From: Apodemus sylvaticus
Taxonomy: Eukaryota > Chordata > Mammalia > Rodentia > Muridae
NCBI RefSeq assembly: GCF_947179515.1
Contig: NC_067485.1
Span: forward strand, 73,603,646 to 73,667,645
DNA: 64,000 bases
Direction: 5' to 3'
Of the stretch, positions 22,661 through 35,052 are shown in pieces (within the stretch, counting starts at the first letter, position 1; the number at the start of each line of letters is the position of its first letter). Made by a program: the position numbers and the translations under genes. The notes below the pieces were generated by a model that searched no databases, was not told the origin of the DNA, and saw nothing but the letters and a program-made list of their open reading frames with translations.

Positions 22661-22839
22661 ACATTGTTTTTTTTTTTTTTAAAAATAAATGTTGACAAAA
22701 GAATGTCTCTTTGAGAGTTTATCTTACAAACACACATGTAGCCAGGCCTGCTTATTTCTTCATTGCTGTATTACTGTAAATGGGGTAAATTTCTTAACTC
22801 TAAAAGCTGTTCATTTTTAGCATCTGGAAATGTTACTGA

Positions 22840-23000
22840 GGTTTTCATGCATCTGGGGATAGGGAAGGCGGGTAGATGTATGTAGGGGCCAGAGGTCAAC
22901 CTTGGGTATTGTTTTTCCAGCACTATCCACTATTTTTTTTTTTTGAGAGAGAATCTCTCATTGGCCCGAGGGTTGATGGACAGTCAGTCTAGCCAAATCT
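22840..23000 (-). mobile_element. Possible antisense B3/B4-like SINE
   Basis: ggccagaggtcaaccttggg followed by a T-run and gagagagaatctctcattgg. Weak match. Confidence 0.4.
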
Positions 23001-23633
23001 GTGCTCATTAAATGACTCTATCAAATAAAATAATAAAATACAGTAGACATAGAACAATTGAAGAGGACACCTCACATCAGCGGCTAACCTCCGTATGCAT
23101 GCTCACACATGTGTGTACACACACATGAACAGACATACGCACACACAAAACCCATTTGTTGAATTCATACTTTCCTCTTTTGCCAGGGAACTATTCATTT
23201 TATCTAGGTTTTAAAATATGCTGGCATAAAATCATATGTATTTACACTTAATATATTCCTTCCTTTTTGGTTTTGTAATTAAGTTTCTCAGTTATTTTCA
23301 TGAAACCAGGTAAGGTTTTTTTTTTCTTCACTTAAAAGCTTTTTATTGATGAAGTCTAATGTATACTTTCTCAATATATTTCTGCCACTTGTCTTTAAAT
23401 TTTTCTGTTTTCTACTTTATAGGTTTTCTATGCTAAGGCATTTTTGTGATTTCTTGCTCATTTAAAGATATTTTTAATATAGAAAATTTCCCATATGCAG
23501 AAGAACTGAACTCGTGTATAAACTACCCACCTCACACAGCTCTGCTAATGCTTCTGCTACACAGCCAATTTTCTGTTCTCCAAATTTTACTTCTTTCCTT
23601 ATTCTTTTGAGATAAGATTTTTCTTTTTCTTTT

Positions 23634-23775
23634 TTTTTTTTTTATTTTTCAGATAAGTTCTCTCTATGTTGTTGCTGTCCTGGTATTTGCAATCTATACC
23701 AGGCTGGCCTCGAACTCACAGAAATCTACCTGCCGCTGCCTTTCAAGGCCACACTTCGGGCACTAGTTGTTTGTA
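23634..23775 (-). mobile_element. Antisense B1-like SINE
   Basis: T-tail then accaggctggcctcgaactc and agaaatctacctgccgctgc. The segment between the tail and the core is rearranged. Confidence 0.65.
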
Positions 23776-23862
23776 TTCATTACTTTTCTTGTTGCTGTCA
23801 CAAAAGTTTGAAATAGCACTATAAAGAAGTAAAGGTTTATTTGTCTCACTTCTGAAGGGTGC

Positions 23863-24676
23863 CTTAGGCACTGATCTGTTGCTGTGAAGAGACACCATGA
23901 CCAAGGTAAGCTATAAAAGACTGCAGTTCATGGGGGCTTGCTTACCACGTCAGAGGTTAAGTCATTCTGATGGGGAACATGGAAACCAGCAGGCGGGCAC
24001 GGCCTAGGAGCAGAGACTGAGAGAGCTCAGGCCTGATTCACAAGCTGGGAGGTGGGGTGGGGGCTGGTCTGGCGCTGCTATGCATTCAAAAGCTAAAGAC
24101 TGGCCTCCAAGACCTGGCTGTTCTCTATGTGGAGATCCTCACACACCCACACCCAATGATGTTATGTAAACCTTGGCCGCCAAGTTATCCCTCATTGGTT
24201 AATAAAGATGCCTGCAGCCTGGGCTGGGCAGAAGACAGGGGACAGAGCAAACTGGGGCTCTGAGGTAGAGACCAAGGGGAAGAGAGAGAAGAAGGGGAGG
24301 TCGCCATGAGATAGCAGAGATGGTGAGCGCAAGGCCACGAGGGCTAGCCTGCTGCAGCGAGAAGCAGTCCAAATGAAGCATAAGCGATTCTGACAGAAAG
24401 CAATAGCAGAGGTGATATCTGAGCAGCTCTAGCCCTCTGACACTTTTTATAAATGTAGAAGTCGCTGTGTCTGTTTGGGAACTAAATGATCTGAAATGGG
24501 GGTAAAAAACGCCCAATAGATATTTAAAGGCAACAGGGGTATAACTAATCCCAATAATAGTAACAACATCAGCAACTACACAACACCTTCTAATCCTTCG
24601 TAAATAGCCTACCAACTGAGGACCACACATTCAAGTCTATGAGCCTATGGTGACCATTCTCATTCAAAGCACCACA
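23863..24676 (-). mobile_element. MaLR-type LTR, antisense, interrupted by another LTR
   Basis: 23863-24075 carries the LTR start (gctgtgaagagacaccatga, gggaacatggaaaccagcag). 24590-24676 carries its end (cattcaagtctatgagccta, cattcaaagcaccaca). About 500 bp of unrelated sequence sits between. Confidence 0.65.
24076..24589 (+). mobile_element. RMER-type ERV LTR nested in the MaLR LTR
   Basis: Contains cattggttaataaagatgcc, gggctgggcagaagacaggg and ggaggtcgccatgagatagc, marks of a rodent ERV LTR family of the same general type as that at 58367. Subfamily not assigned; boundaries approximate. Confidence 0.5.
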
Positions 24677-24726
24677 GAGAAAATAGAGTTCTATCATGAT
24701 AGAGAAGGTCTGGTGTTAGGAGCATG

Positions 24727-25075
24727 CCTTAGTCAGGATTTCTACTGCTGTGATAAAGTACTGGGACCAAAAGTAACTTGGGGAGGAAAGGTTTTATTTC
24801 AGTTTCCGGATCTGTACCACAGTTCGCCATTACAGGAAGTCAGGGCAGGAAACCAGAGGCTGGTATTGAAGCATACAACAACGCTCTGAGCAGCTTTCTT
24901 AGACTATCCAGAACCACCTGCCCAGGGGCAGAATTGTCCCAGGGAGTTGGGCCAGTCTACATCAAACATTAACCAAGAAAAATGCCCTACGCGCTTGCCT
25001 ACAAGCATTCTGAAGGATGTGTTGAGGGTTGCTGTCTCAGTTAACTCTATTTTGTATCATGTTGACAAAGGACTA
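24727..25075 (-). mobile_element. Old MaLR LTR, antisense
   Basis: gccttagtcaggatttctac, gctgtgataaagtactggga, ggaagtcagggcaggaaacc, ending tgttgacaaaggactagc. Confidence 0.6.
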
Positions 25076-25308
25076 GCTAGGCCAGGCAGCTGGTCACGTG
25101 GCGTCTGCAATCAGGAAGTAGACGGAAACGAACGCTGCTGTTTAGTTTGCTTACCCGACTCCTTTGAATTCACTTGGGATTGGGTCACCCCTAGTCAAGC
25201 AGATTCAGGGTGGGACTTACCTCCTCACTTAAACTTCCCTGGCAAGAGTCCGCAGAGGTAACCATGTCTCCTATATGATCTTAAAGCCAATCACAGTGAA
25301 GATTAGCT
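25076..25308 (-). mobile_element. Partial LTR of the same family as the one at 29874
   Basis: gcagctggtcacgtggcgtc, caatcaggaagtagacgg, tcagggtgggacttacctcc. Diverged. Confidence 0.4.
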
Positions 25309-27239
25309 ATCTCTATAATCCATGCTGTCCTTATACTTATTCATTCATAGAAAGATTGTGAATTGCATTTTATATATCCTTTAATGTAAAGGTATTTACA
25401 TATGAGCATTCAACTTGCCAGACAGAATTTCTTATCTTGTCAATAACTAAAGCCTCTTAACCTATGGCTCATTAAAGGTGCATTGGTGGATTTATTTTGA
25501 AAGATGAGTTGGTGGATTTGTTTAGATTTTGAGCATAACATTTCCCACACTTTATTCTGATTACCACATACCATACACATTTTCCATGTGTTACCTTACT
25601 AAATTTTAGTAAATCCTGTGAGGTCGGATATGTTTTTCCTCGGTATATAGTCAGTGTTTACTAACTTGAAGTTTCTATTAGCCCGTGTTTATTAAGCTTT
25701 TCTCAGATCGTCTGCATTTCTTTTTTGCCCTGATGTTTTGATTTTTGAGGAGGCATTTTAGTGCCTCTCACTACAATGATGTATTTATCTGTATTGCATT
25801 TTCTCAATTTAATTTATTATACTTTGCAAAAGTCTCTGCATTTTTATGCATTCTGGATCTACTTTGTTCAAATTGAAATGTTTCTTATTTTAACAACATT
25901 CTGCCTGGTGTTAATACTACTGAGATTGATATTTTTCTTACATATTCCCTCTGTCTGGATGTAGAATCTTCCCTTGACCAAAATCTTGTCAGGGGTCTCT
26001 GAATTCTCTTCCCGACTAGGTCACAACGTTTGGATTTCTGCGCTCATAGTGCAGTGCATGACTTTAGCAAGAAGCATATCCAGTTAGTTTAGCCAGACTC
26101 TGTCCCCTTTGATGGCTGATCAAATCCTCATTTCCCACCAACTCTCATGTGAGGTTTGTCATCTTGACTCAAGGTTCCTGTCCTTCCTCTCAAAGTCACT
26201 GGGTGATTTTCTCTCTGCTGATTTCATCTTGCTCCTTGGCCACAGATTCCAACTCATCCATGTTACTTGCAACTGCGCTCAGAGTTATCCTAAGATCTCC
26301 CGTCCCTTGTAACCATTCCTAAATGCAATCTGTCTTGTCTGATCTGTTTAAATGGCTCTGGCTTCTCTTCAACTCTTATTCTAATTCTTTACCTTTCCCT
26401 CTTTTCTGTTATTACCTTTACCTTTCTTTATGTTCAACTACGGCGTCTTTTCTTTGCCATTTATGGTAAAAAAAAAAAAAATCTTGTCACCTAATCTATA
26501 TCTACTGTTAAATAACACAGAATTAAAAACATCAATGAGAGACTTGTCCTTTATTAGGGAGATTTAACTAATTGACATACTGACGAATGACATGTTTAAA
26601 AGTGTACCAGCTTTTGATTGCTTTTACATTTTTTCTTTTTTTTCTTCCTATTTGTTCTTTTAGTTGTTTGGAAGCAAACTGACCTTTTTCTCATCTCCTC
26701 AAGCTTACTTTTATGTTAAAGGAAAATAGGTCTACTGAATCCTCTGGATCCGATGTTCTATAAATGCAGCCAAGCGACTGCTGCGCTTTGCTGCTTTATA
26801 GTTTTCTTACTGTTGTTACTCTCGGGCCGCTTTGTCCTTATTCCTGTTACAATCAATCCCCCCCCCATGGAAGGGATGAATAATGAGTCCATTGCAGGGC
26901 TGCTGGATTGCTTTCATGAAGGCTAATTGCTCCCACAAGCGAGCGAGTCTTTGGATTCATGGAGTCTATTGGCATTTCCAGTATGTTACAAATCTCAGAA
27001 TAGAGATTTTGACATGGTTAATATTTCAGCACGTTGACATCTTTAATCAAGTCAGTGGGCCTTTCTTCATTCAGAAAAAATTAACACAATAAAAATAACT
27101 TTCCTGACTCCTGAATTCACTACTTGCTTTTTCTGCCAGGGGCCACCTCCATCGCAGCCCACGAGGAGACTCCGATGGGATTATATTAGTTGTAAGCTCC
27201 TAGAAAAAAAGATTAGAAGCAAATGTTTTAAGAGGAATT
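25309..27239. other. AT-rich non-coding stretch, nothing recognised
   Basis: No exon, RNA gene or identifiable transposon over about 1.9 kb. Open frames are short and of ordinary AT-rich composition. Confidence 0.4.
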
Positions 27240-28235
27240 TTATTTTTATTTTATTATAGCTATCAATGCACACTAGTTATACATAGTAATAGGATCACTG
27301 TTGCAGTTCTATACACACAAGTGCTATGTCTTGATTGTATCAGTTTCCCCAACTACCCTCTAATAGTCCTTTTCCCTCCTTTCTCTTGTCTCCTTTCCCA
27401 ACCCTGGTTAAAGCCTAGTAATACTTTCAAGCTGTTTTTTTAAAAAAATCTTAGTAGCCACATATGAGACGCTTGTTCTTTTACCTCTGGCCTGTTTTGC
27501 TTAACAGGATGACTTCCAGTTGCACATATTTCACCAAACATGACGTGATTCAATTCTGTTCATATATATGTATATATATATTATATATATGTGTGTGTGT
27601 GTGTGTGTATATGTATATATATACACACACATACATACATATACACATATGCATATATATACATATACATATATATACACATACATATACACATATGCAT
27701 ATATATAAATATACATATATACACATATACACGCATATACACATACATATACACATATGCATATATATACATATACATATATACACACATATACACACAT
27801 ATACACATACATATACACATATGCATAGATATACATATACATATATACATACAAATATACACACATATACCATACTATATACACACAGACACAGACACAC
27901 ACACACACGCACATACATACACACACAGACACACACACACAGAGACATGCATGTGTGCAGGACATCTTCTCTTGTCTATTTACCCACTGACAGGTATCTA
28001 GGCTACTCTATACTTGGCTACTGGAAATAGTAGCACAATGAACATTTATGCTCAAGTATCTCTCTGGGATGTTAACTTGGCATGGGATATAGCTAGGAGT
28101 ATGCCTAGATAATTCTAATTTTAGTTTTTGAGGAATCACTGTGACATTTTCTCTAGTCTCTGGGCTAATTTAAATTCTCACTAACAATATATGAAGTTCC
28201 TTTTCCCTACACCTTTCTAGCATTTTCCTTTCCCT
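27240..28235 (-). mobile_element. Ancient L1, antisense, split by a TA/CA microsatellite
   Basis: 27460-27560 mirrors the antisense 3' end of old L1 ORF2 (ttgcttaacaggatgacttc, cagttgcacatatttcacc). 27960-28235 continues it (tttacccactgacaggtatc, gctactggaaatagtagcac, attctcactaacaatat). The microsatellite occupies the site between. Confidence 0.75.
27560..27950. repeat. (TA/CA/GT)n complex microsatellite, about 390 bp
   Basis: Starts with TA-rich then GT units and continues as ATACACATATGCATAT-type units with higher-order repetition. Long frames in all directions are artefacts. Confidence 0.97.
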
Positions 28236-28257
28236 CATCTCTGCTCTCCTTCCTTGC

Positions 28258-28397
<140 letters not shown>

Positions 28398-28398
28398 C

Positions 28399-28526
28399 CC
28401 ACAGGGTTTCTCTGTGTATCCCTGGTTGTCCTGGAACTCTCTCTGTAGACCAGACTAGCCTCGAACTTATAGAGATCTGCCTACCTCTGCTTCCCAAGTG
28501 CTGTGATTAAATAAGTGCACCACACT
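28399..28526 (-). mobile_element. Antisense B1 SINE
   Basis: cacagggtttctctgtgtat, ctctgtagaccagactagcc, tcccaagtgctgtgatta. Confidence 0.85.
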
Positions 28527-28933
28527 ATCAACTTGACTCAAGCTAGAGTTGTTGGGAAGGGGGGAATCTCAGTTGAGAAAATGTCTCCAAAAGTTCAGGC
28601 TAGAGACAAGTTTGATGGGCTTCTTTAAAATTAGTGATTGAAGTGGGAGGGACCCCATTGTGGGTGGGGTCACCCCTGGGCTGGTGGCTCAGGGTTCTAC
28701 AAGTTCAGGTTGCACATGGCTGAGCAAGCCATATGGAGCAAGCCAATAAGCAGCACTCCTCCATGCCTCTGCGTCAGCTCCTGCCTCCAGGTTCCTGCCC
28801 TGTTTGAGGTCCTGTCCTGACTTCCTTTGGTGACAATCAGTGATGTAAGAATGTAAGCCAAATAAACCCTTTCCTCCCCAAGTTGCTTTGGTCATTGTGT
28901 TTCATCACAACAGTGGTAACCCTGACTAAGACA
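28527..28933 (+). mobile_element. ORR1-type MaLR LTR
   Basis: tcaacttgactcaagctaga, cccattgtgggtggggtcac, agcactcctccatgcctctg, aaataaaccctttcctcccc, ending accctgactaagaca. Confidence 0.85.
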
Positions 28934-29149
28934 TTTAGTGTATGCAAGGTTGTGGGGTCAATCCTCAGTCCTATAAACAAAACAAAACAAAAAGCAAAAG
29001 CTAAAATGCGAAAAGAGGGTGAGAGTTCCAGACTCTGAAGGTTAGGAAGTGAACTAAGTGTGGAGAATGAATCCAGAGAGGGACAGCAGGTCCAGAGCAT
29101 GGAAGTAATTGCTTTCTTTGGAATAGGGACTTTAGTCCTGCAGGAAGTG

Positions 29150-29420
29150 AGTACACTCCAATGAGACACAGTTAGTATACAGTAGAGACATTGCAACACC
29201 CACATTTATTGTGGCACCATTCACAGTAGTCAAGCATAGAGCCAGCCCAGATGTCCTTCCATGGGCGAATGGATAGAGGGAAATGTAGCACACACACAAC
29301 AGAGCCACAGAGCATCTGCATTTACTCTTACCTGACAGCTCTTTAAGCACTAATGAGAAAACCTTTCCCTCTGGGGGTTTATAGCTCACTAGCAGAATGA
29401 TGAATGTGCCAAAGGAAGTA
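29150..29420 (+). mobile_element. Old L1 ORF2 3' fragment
   Basis: cacccacatttattgtggca, ccattcacagtagtcaag and ccagatgtccttccatggg with gcgaatggatagagggaaa are decayed forms of the L1 ORF2 end. Confidence 0.55.
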
Positions 29421-30046
29421 ACTGATGCTGACCTCAGAGAGCTAGGGGACTACCTACAGCAGAGGGTGCGTGCGTCATGAAGGGCCAGTCCTGTGATCAA
29501 ATCTGAGACTAGGGAGATTTTGGTAAGTGGGAATGGGAAAGGGAGACACAACTGTGAAATCTTTCCTGTTTCTGCACCACGCTGGGAAACTCGGGTGGCT
29601 TAGGACACAGAGTGAAGAGTTGCAGTGGGCCTCATGGTAGAGTGGAAGTCCAGGAACAAAACAGGCCTTATGGGGGCTTTAGCCAGGGAACATTACATGG
29701 GTTTTCACAAGTGTGTTTGTGACATGATGTAAATTTTCATTTAGGACAAGAAGCCAGATGTTGTATCTAAAAGTTAGGAAGTGGGAAAGACAGAAAACGA
29801 AGGGGCTGGATCAGTTGCTCTTCATCCAAGAGTAGTTGAGAAGTATATATATATGTACTTTAGAAAGAGAGGATGTAATAGTTTCTTTTCTTGCTGGGTT
29901 AAGAAACCCCTGACAAAGGTTACTTAAGGGAGAGGAGTTTATGTTGGTTCATGGTTTTAGGGCATCTTCCTTCACAGTAGGGACATCACTGGGAAGCAGG
30001 TTGAAGTAGCTGATCATATCGCATCACTATCAAGAAGAAGGGAGCA

Positions 30047-31339
30047 TGGGGAAGACCCTTGAGGACATGGGCACAGGGGAAAAGTTCCTGAACAGAACAC
30101 CAATAGCTTATGCTCTAAGATCAAGAATTGACAAATGGGACCTCATAAAATTACAAAGTTCCTGTAAGGCAAAAGACACTGTCAAAAGGACAAAATGGCA
30201 ACCAACAAATTGGGAAAAGATCTTCACCAACCTTACATCTGACAGAGGGCTAATATCCAATATATACAAAGAACTCAAGAAGTTAGACCCCAGAGAACCA
30301 AATAACCCAAAAAATGGGGTACATAGCTAAATGAAGAATTTTCACTTGAACAGCTTCAGATGGCTGAGAAGCACCCTAAGAAATGTTCAACATCATTAGT
30401 CATTAGGAAAATGCAAATCTAAACAACCCTGAGATTTCCCCTCACACCAGTCAGAATGGCTAAGATTAAAAAGTCAGGAGACAGCAGGTGTTGGCAAGGA
30501 TGTAGAGAAAGAGGAACACTCCTCCACTGTTGGTGGGATTGCAAGCTGGTACAACCACTCTGGAAATCAGTCTGGCAGTTCCTCAGAAAACTGGGCATGA
30601 TACTTCTGGAGGATCCTGTTATACTACTCCTGGGCATATACCCAGAGGATTCCCCGGCATGCAATAAGGACACATGCTCCACTATGTTTAGAGCAGCCTT
30701 ATTTATAATAGCCAGAAGCTGCAAAGAACCCAGATGTCCTTCAATGGAGGAATGGATACAGAAAATGTGGTATATTTACACAATGGAATTACTACTCAGC
30801 AATTAAAAACAATGAATTCATGAAATTCTTAGGCAAATGGTTCGAACTGGAAAATATCATATTAAGTGAGGTAACTCATTCACAGAAGAACACACATGGA
30901 ATGCAGTGACTGATAAGTGGATATTAGCCCAGAAGCTCTGAATACCCAAAACACAATTAACATATCAAATGATTCCCAAGAAGAAGGAAGGAGAGGGCCC
31001 TGGTCCTGGAAAGGCTTGATGCAGCAATGCAGGGGAATACCAGGACAGAGGAGTGGGAGGGGTTGATTGGGGAATTGGTGGAGGGAAGAGGGCTTATGGA
31101 ACTTATGGGAAGGGGGGAACCGGGAAAGGGAAAATCATTTGGAATATAGAAAAAAAACTGAAGCTTGATGGATAGAGGCACCACAATTTCAGAAGAAGAA
31201 GAAGAAGAAGAAGAAGAAGAAGAAGAAGAAGAAGAAGAAGAAGAAGAAGAAGAAGAAGAAGAAGAAGAAGAAGAAGCAGAAGCAGAAGAAGAAGAAGAAG
31301 AAGAAGAAGAAGAAGAAGAAGAAGAAGAAGAAGAAGAAG

Positions 31340-31374
<35 letters not shown>

Positions 31375-31383
31375 GACGAAGAA
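30047..31383 (+). mobile_element. 5'-truncated L1 with rat-like 3' UTR, 16-bp target-site duplication and (GAA)n-bearing 3' end
   Basis: ORF2 sequence runs from ggggaagacccttgagg (mid-3' ORF2) through frames with [31 protein letters not shown] to the 3' UTR (ggccctggtcctggaaaggc, aaaatcatttggaatat) and an A8 run near 31150. Frameshifts and stops break the frame. It is flanked by caagaagaagggagca (30031-30046) and caagaaggagggagca (31384-31399). Between the A-run and the right duplication lie about 37 bp of non-L1 sequence and the GAA/CAA tract, which may be transduced 3' flank. Confidence 0.85.
31191..31380. repeat. (GAA)n(CAA)n trinucleotide repeat, about 190 bp
   Basis: About 50 GAA units with a few CAG interruptions near 31275-31285, then about 11 CAA units from 31341. 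The Glu/Gln and Ser/Phe frames are artefacts. Confidence 0.98.
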
Positions 31384-31589
31384 CAAGAAGGAGGGAGCAG
31401 CAGATGCTTACACAGAGCTTTTCTGCCTTTCAGGGTCCGAGATCCCAACCTAGTAAATGGTGTGTGTCTTCCCACCTCATTTCTCCCAAACAAGAAAGTG
31501 TAATCTCTCAGAGGTGTCCTTGGGGGCTTGCTTCCTGGGTGATTCTAAACCTGTCAGTTTGACAAGTAACACTAACCATCAGACAATAT

Positions 31590-32309
31590 AAACATAGAAT
31601 AAAAGGCTTGATATAAAAATAAGCATTAAGGAATTCAAGGGGAGAGAAGGGATTGCCAATGAAAACTCTGGTTCTGGTCCAGGTAATAAAGGCTATAGTA
31701 GGGCTGTTAGCGGAAGTAGGAAATACAAGACAGAACTAGATGCTAACCGGAATGCGTGCGTTCTGGGCATGCCACATTAATGTTGTCTGCTGGCAGGGGT
31801 GGGGCTACAGCTGGAGAAGGAGATTTGTGCTTGTGTGGAGTGGTACTTATATGTCAGAAGTGGACGACCACCAGAGGTAGTAAAGGGGAGCAAGGGGGAG
31901 GGGCTTTCTGAAAGATTTAGAGTGGGAAGGAGGACAGAGAGTCAACAGAGGAGCAAGATGGGATGCAGGAAAATGTCCTCAGAAGGTTCTAGAAGGCAGG
32001 CTGGAGAGAGGCATCAGTCCTATGTGGCATGCTGCAGAAAGATGAAGGAGGGAAGGGGGAACATTCCGCCAGGGCTAGATGTCCTCGCCACTGGAAGAAG
32101 TGAGGCCAGTCACAGCCTGAAGCCTCAAGAAAGCTTTTGAGGGAGGAGAAAGAGGAACATACTAATGATTAAAATTTGCCTGTATGTCTCACCCCTCTGA
32201 GAAACCCTTTTCCATAATTTCTCATTTTTAAAACAAATCCAATACTGGCTGCATTTTGATGGTCAACACAATGGACCTGTTTTTGAGAAAACCAGTAAAG
32301 AATCAAACC
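31590..32309. other. Non-coding stretch downstream of Prkcq, nothing recognised
   Basis: No repeat or exon recognised; a 113-codon frame at 31799-32140 is Arg/Ser/Gly-rich with no family resemblance. Confidence 0.4.
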
Positions 32310-32333
32310 ACTAAGAGGCATCTTTCTTTCTTC

Positions 32334-32339
32334 TTTATT
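32334..32339 (-). promoter_or_regulatory. Prkcq: Candidate distal poly(A) signal AATAAA of Prkcq
   Basis: A canonical hexamer on the gene strand lies about 1065 nt after the stop codon, followed within about 60 nt by T-rich and GT-rich sequence. It is the preferred end of the gene given the usual length of the transcript. Confidence 0.55.
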
Positions 32340-32858
32340 CCGTTTTCAACATCCACATTATCATCACAACATCTCATCAAAATAAACAAACAGCACACGA
32401 TCCCTTGAGTGTATAGTTAGGACTCTAACTCAACAGGACTCAAATAGCATGCATGGGTTGTGTTGTCTTGCAGGATGCCTAAGGTGGGACTTATTCGCCA
32501 TCCAATCCCTGGGAACAACATGATAAGGGATTGGTTTTCTTTATCTCCGAAGAGTCATGCACTTCATTTCTTGTCTGACCGGGAGGATGGTAGTGAATGC
32601 CTACGAACGCTAACAGAGAGATCAACTGAGAACAGAGTGGGAAGGGAAGGTTTGATTGGCAGCAGCGAACGACCCTGACCTTGTTGGTTATACTTTCCTT
32701 CTGTGTGAATAAGATGCTCCACACAGGCGACACCCTGACCCTTCCCTGTTGGCGACAAGGGCTCTGCTTCACTCATTGCCCCCTTACTTTCTGATACCGT
32801 GTGAATCTCAGGGCTGGCCAGAATGAACAGATTTCTAAATATTAAGTTTCATGCTATG

Positions 32859-32864
32859 TTTATT
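32859..32864 (-). promoter_or_regulatory. Prkcq: Candidate proximal poly(A) signal AATAAA of Prkcq
   Basis: A canonical hexamer on the gene strand lies about 540 nt after the stop codon. Its use would give a short 3' UTR isoform. Only the hexamer is seen. Confidence 0.4.
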
Positions 32865-33401
32865 GGAGAGCATCCCATTGCAATCTGCTCAGGGCTTCCC
32901 CTTTCCCTCCCTTCTGCCATCAACATTTCCACAGACATGCGCAGGACGACGTGGGTTAGTGGTTCCTTCTCTGTGGTTGAGTGGAATTGACTTCCATAAC
33001 AGGTGATCTGCTGTCCCAGTCTTGAGAAATCTGTTCCATTTGCGCCTTGGTTCGTCACCAACCAGCAACTGTTGTCTGGGGCAAGATCAGAATTATGTCT
33101 CGAATCTTTCACAGTATCGGGAACCATCTTTCAAGTAAATGACTAGAGTTAACAATGATCTAACTTCAAGGGCTGCCGTGAGAAATTCCAGGAGATATAA
33201 CAGGGTGATGTCATTAGTGAAGTAGGCGTGGTTTGTGCTACAGGTAACGGGTCTCGCGAGGAGCTCAGCGGGCCTCCCTGTCTTTGTGGTTGAGTGTTTC
33301 TTTTCTTCTCAAACGTGAAAAAGAGACGCCCAGAAGTGTTACTTGAACCAGTTCTCGGAGAGAGAGAGCAAATCCCTTCCAGTCTGGGGGAGACGAGAGG
33401 T

Positions 33402-33608
<207 letters not shown>

Positions 33609-33773
33609 TCACTAAGTTCATTATCTTAACTTTTCTTATGGAGGCTATAGTGTGTGCACAGCCCAGTGGGTTCAAATCCCGAGTCATCATTTCTTTTATT
33701 AGAATAATTGATTTCACATAAAAGAATTATTACACTGTACAGGTGTTGTTAGTCATCCAGATGGGGACCATTA

Positions 33774-34259
<486 letters not shown>

Positions 34260-34516
34260 TTAGATCAGGTGGGGGCGCATTACTTGGGGCGTGAGCCGCT
34301 GGCTCTTTTGCTGACCTCCGTGGGTGTGGAACTCTAACCCGATGCCTTCTCTAAGTGTACTTTGCTGAACCTTCGACCGCCTTCCTCTTTGCCCCGGGCA
34401 GGCTATACTGGCATGTATATAGGCCTGGCATGAGATCAGCTTCACCTTGTGTTACTTAGGGGGTCCCTGACAAAGGATAGACTCTAAGTCAACTTCGTAA
34501 CTTTTGGCGTATACTG

Positions 34517-34884
34517 CTCTGGTTAGTTTTAATTGTCCGTCTGACCCAATCTAGATTCGCCCGGGAGGAGGAGACTGTAAGTGCAGAACTGGCTCTGACC
34601 CTCTGGCCTGTGGCTGCGTTTCTGAGAGACTGATGGGCGTGATGGTTGAGGCCGGTGGGGCCATCCCTGGGCAAATGGTCTGCATTGCTTAAGGAAGGCT
34701 GAACTAAGTATGAACCCGGAAGCAGTTCGGTAGGCAGTGTTCCTCTATGGCCTCTGCTTTGGTTCTTGTCTGAGTCTTGGCCCCCACTTCCCTCAATAAT
34801 GGATTATAACCTTGAGGCTGACGTTAAACTGTTTCCTCCCCAGGTTGCTTTTGGCCATGGTGTTTGCCAGAGCAATGGAAAGTA
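34517..34884 (+). mobile_element. Diverged ORR1-type LTR in a Prkcq intron, antisense to the gene
   Basis: tctggttagttttaattgtc, gtggggccatccctgggcaa, gttcctctatggcctctgct, tttcctccccaggttgcttt. Confidence 0.65.
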
Positions 34885-34897
34885 AACCAGAATATAT

Positions 34898-34945
34898 GCC
34901 AAGTGCCTGTCTCACAGGGTTATCCTTAGGACTAAATAAAATGAT
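34898..34945 (+). mobile_element. Possible MIR 3' fragment
   Basis: gtctcacagggttatcctta and actaaataaaatgataac resemble the MIR core-to-tail region. Short. Confidence 0.4.
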
Positions 34946-35052
34946 AACATACACATATACTCACACAACCACATGCATATATACACCTGTATACAACGGG
35001 GAAGTGGAAAGAGAGAAGGAGGTGGGGCTAGAATCTGTCAATCTCCCCCAAT

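Larger units (their letters stand above)
29874..31581 (-). mobile_element. MaLR-like LTR, antisense, split by an L1 insertion
   Basis: Left part 29874-30046 (tgtaatagtttcttttcttg, agggagaggagtttatgttg, gaagcaggttgaagtagctg). Right part from 31384 (ggagcagcagatgctta, gtgtcttcccacctcatttc, ctgtcagtttgacaagtaac, actaaccatca). The L1 between them is flanked by a duplication of the LTR sequence. Confidence 0.75.
32310..33401 (-). other. Prkcq: Prkcq 3' UTR (inferred)
   Basis: The roughly 1.09 kb following the stop codon contains no repeat that I recognise, in contrast to the flanks, and has two AATAAA hexamers on the minus strand (32859-32864 and 32334-32339). The distal one gives a 3' UTR of about 1.1 kb, compatible with the usual size for this gene, and is followed by T/GT-rich sequence typical of downstream cleavage elements. 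The end is inferred and could be the proximal site. Confidence 0.65.

Noticed and set aside
27464..28030. 188-codon frame
   Set aside because: TA/CA array inside an ancient L1; not a gene.
31165..31503. Long Glu/Gln-rich open frame (112 codons) and Ser-rich reverse frame
   Set aside because: Produced entirely by the GAA/CAA repeat; no start context, splice signals or homology outside the repeat.
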